Origin: Vicinamibacteria bacterium
GTDB lineage: Bacteria; Acidobacteriota; Vicinamibacteria; Vicinamibacterales; UBA8438
NCBI GenBank assembly: GCA_022820825.1
Contig: JAJEEU010000091.1
Coordinates: 18,898-82,897, forward strand
Length of the DNA: 64,000 nt
Direction of reading: 5' to 3'
Shown here: positions 62,038 through 64,000 of the stretch, piece after piece
Layout: each line of letters starts with the position of its first letter
How positions within the stretch are numbered: position 1 is the first letter of the stretch
Made by a program: the position numbers and the translations under genes
The notes under the pieces: model-generated
The model's database searches: none
What the model was told of the DNA's origin: nothing
The model's input: the letters and a program-made list of their open reading frames with translations, nothing else

Positions 62038-63000
62038 CTACTGCTGCTGGCCCGCCGCTTCCCGCTCCTCGGCCCGCGCGCCGGACAGGATGTTCGGCAA
62101 CGCGTAGTTGCCTTCGTGGCAGGCGTACTCCCAGACCCCCTCGTCCATCGCCGTCATCGGCGTGGAGACCGTGAACGGCTCGGTCCAGACGGTCGGGTCC
62201 GTCACGGTGATCTCGTAGTCGAGCGCGTTCTCGCTCACGCGCGTGAGGCGCTCTACCACGTGCAGATGCTCGCTGCCGCCGAACGTCGTGCCGCCCCGCG
62301 CGGAGATCTTGTCGTTGAAGTTGGTGGTCTCGATGACGAGCGTGTCGCCCTCCCAGCGCCCGCGCGAGGAACCGAGCCACTGCGGCACGGCCGTCGAAGC
62401 CGCCCCGTCACGGTCGAGCGGAACGATGCGCGCTTCGTGGATCATCTCGACCAGGATGGCCACGTAATCCTCGGACTGCACGATCTGGTAGTTGTGGTTG
62501 TAGAAGCCGGGCATCATGGCGCCGGGCAGTCCGCGGGTGATGCAGCGGTCCAGCTTGTTGAAGTCGAGCCACGAGTCGAACCGGGCGGCAATGTAGGAAT
62601 CGGTGCGCAGGCTCTGCCGCTCCTGCTCCGGCCCGGTCAGCGCCGGCAGCCGGCCGCTGGGTGGATCGATGACCAGCGAGGTGCGGCGGTTGAGGCCGCC
62701 GCGCTCCATCCAGAACTCGTTGTAGGCGCCGGTCTCCGTCCGCGGACGATTGTCCAGGCTCGAGCGTTCCGCGACCTCTCCCTGGCGGGCGGCCAGTTCC
62801 TCTTCCGTGAGGAACTCCTTGTCGGCCAGGTCGGCGGGCCGCTGCAGCGGCGTCATGGTGGCGTTCGTCCACGCGCCCGAGAGTGCGGGGTCGCCCCACG
62901 GCGTGCGGGGCACCGACCCGTCCTGGGCCGCGAGCGGCGCCGTTCCGAGCAGGGCGAACAGGGCAAGGGCTGACAGGCAGACCGGCACTCTACGCTTCAT
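62038..63000 (-). CDS. Secreted protein of unknown function, paralog 3
   Basis: RTPWGDPALSGAWTNATMTPLQRPADLAD, RRTSLVIDPPSGRLPALTG, GRWEGDTLVIET, CHEGNYALPNIL; signal peptide. Confidence 0.8.
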   Translation of the reverse strand: MKRRVPVCLSALALFALLGTAPLAAQDGSVPRTPWGDPALSGAWTNATMTPLQRPADLADKEFLTEEELAARQGEVAERSSLDNRPRTETGAYNEFWMERGGLNRRTSLVIDPPSGRLPALTGPEQERQSLRTDSYIAARFDSWLDFNKLDRCITRGLPGAMMPGFYNHNYQIVQSEDYVAILVEMIHEARIVPLDRDGAASTAVPQWLGSSRGRWEGDTLVIETTNFNDKISARGGTTFGGSEHLHVVERLTRVSENALDYEITVTDPTVWTEPFTVSTPMTAMDEGVWEYACHEGNYALPNILSGARAEEREAAGQQQ

Positions 63001-63124
63001 CGGGAATCTCCTTCTTTACAGGCCGCCAGTCTATCACTTTGCGCGCGTCGTGCGGCGCACAGAGGTGCGTTCGTCGTGATAGGATGCACGTTGCACTGCC
63101 AGCTTCCGAGGAAGGAATCGAGTC

Positions 63125-64000
63125 ATGTCGCGAAGCCGTCGTTTCGCAGTTGGCGCCTGCATGGCGCTGGCCGTAACCCTCGCCGGAGGCGCCGTCTCGG
63201 CGAACGGACCCGACTGGTCGCCGGGTCCGGCCGGCTGGAAGGGCGATCTCACGCCGATCACCGCCGCCGACTGGAACTACGACCGCGCCGCGCACCTGCT
63301 GTCGCGCGCCGGCTTCGGGGGCACGCCCGAGGACATCCAGAAGCTCGCGGACATGACGCCCGAGGCGGCGGTCCGCTCGCTCGTCGAGTTCGACGGCATC
63401 CCGAACGACCACCTCCAGCCGTTCGAGCACTCCGGCCTGTGGGACGAGACGCTGCTCAACTTCCCGCCCAGCCGCCCGGCGGCCACCGAGATGGCGGAGC
63501 GCCGCGGCGAGGGGATGGGCGTGAAGGTGAAGCCCGAGACCGTGAACCGCCACATGCAGCCCGTGTCGGACCGCTTCTTCTACTGGCTGCGCGCCACGCT
63601 GCTCGAGACGCGCCGCGTCGGCTACTGGTGGGCCGAGCGCATGCTCGACACGCACCGCCCGCTGGAAGAGAAGCTGGCGCTGTTCTGGCACGGCCACTTC
63701 GCCACCGCCGAGAGCAAGGTGCGCGACTACCGCAAGATGCTGCTGCAGATCGAGACGTTCGAGCGGCACGCGGCGGGCAACTTCCGCGACCTGGTGATCG
63801 CCGTGGCGCAGGACCCGGCGATGCTCTACTACCTCGACGCGGGCGTGAACGTGAAGGGGGCGGCCAACGAGAACTTCGCGCGCGAGGTGATGGAGCTGTT
63901 CACGATGGGCGTGGGCAACTACTCGGAGATGGACGTGCGCGAGGCGGCGCGGGCGTTCACCGGGTGGAACTTCGAGAACCTCGAGTTCGTGGTGCACCCG
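63125..64000 (+). CDS. DUF1800 domain-containing protein (partial, runs off right edge)
   Basis: AAHLLSRAGFGGTPEDIQKLA, LEEKLALFWHGHFATAESKV, NENFAREVMELFTMGVGNYSEMDVREAARAFTGW. Confidence 0.92.
   Translation, partial: MSRSRRFAVGACMALAVTLAGGAVSANGPDWSPGPAGWKGDLTPITAADWNYDRAAHLLSRAGFGGTPEDIQKLADMTPEAAVRSLVEFDGIPNDHLQPFEHSGLWDETLLNFPPSRPAATEMAERRGEGMGVKVKPETVNRHMQPVSDRFFYWLRATLLETRRVGYWWAERMLDTHRPLEEKLALFWHGHFATAESKVRDYRKMLLQIETFERHAAGNFRDLVIAVAQDPAMLYYLDAGVNVKGAANENFAREVMELFTMGVGNYSEMDVREAARAFTGWNFENLEFVVHP

Noticed and set aside
60715-62973. 752-aa plus-strand ORF
   Set aside because: Antisense to the quinoprotein and secreted paralogs on the minus strand

Overview
This is a high-GC bacterial chromosomal window. 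The gene order and the families of secreted proteins suggest an Acidobacteriota (Vicinamibacteria-like) genome, but that assignment is inference. The centre is a replication-origin neighbourhood: gyrA, gyrB, dnaN and dnaA on the minus strand face rpmH-rnpA-yidD-yidC-jag-mnmE-mnmG-rsmG on the plus strand. These are followed by pyrE/pyrF, two perfect parS palindromes, parA-parB, and an F1-only ATP synthase operon (atpHAGDC). The left flank carries a Cus-type heavy-metal RND efflux operon, serS with an adjacent tRNA-Ser(UGA), galU, rsmI, glmU, glmS and a UvrD/PcrA helicase. The right flank carries a PP2C phosphatase, a Wzm/Wzt-like ABC pair, mfd, a SurA-like PPIase, dusB, an M3 peptidase, a Fic protein, an NCS2 permease, a PQQ-type quinoprotein, paralogous secreted proteins and a DUF1800 protein. 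The most interesting unexplained signal is a dispersed intergenic repeat of about 100 bp with three same-strand copies (about 14.5, 37.9 and 51.6 kb). Each copy folds into the same three-hairpin architecture, and the long central stem differs in sequence between copies while staying fully base-paired (compensatory changes). The dnaA ORF also appears to lack the domain I coding region, and origin-like elements lie on both sides of dnaA.
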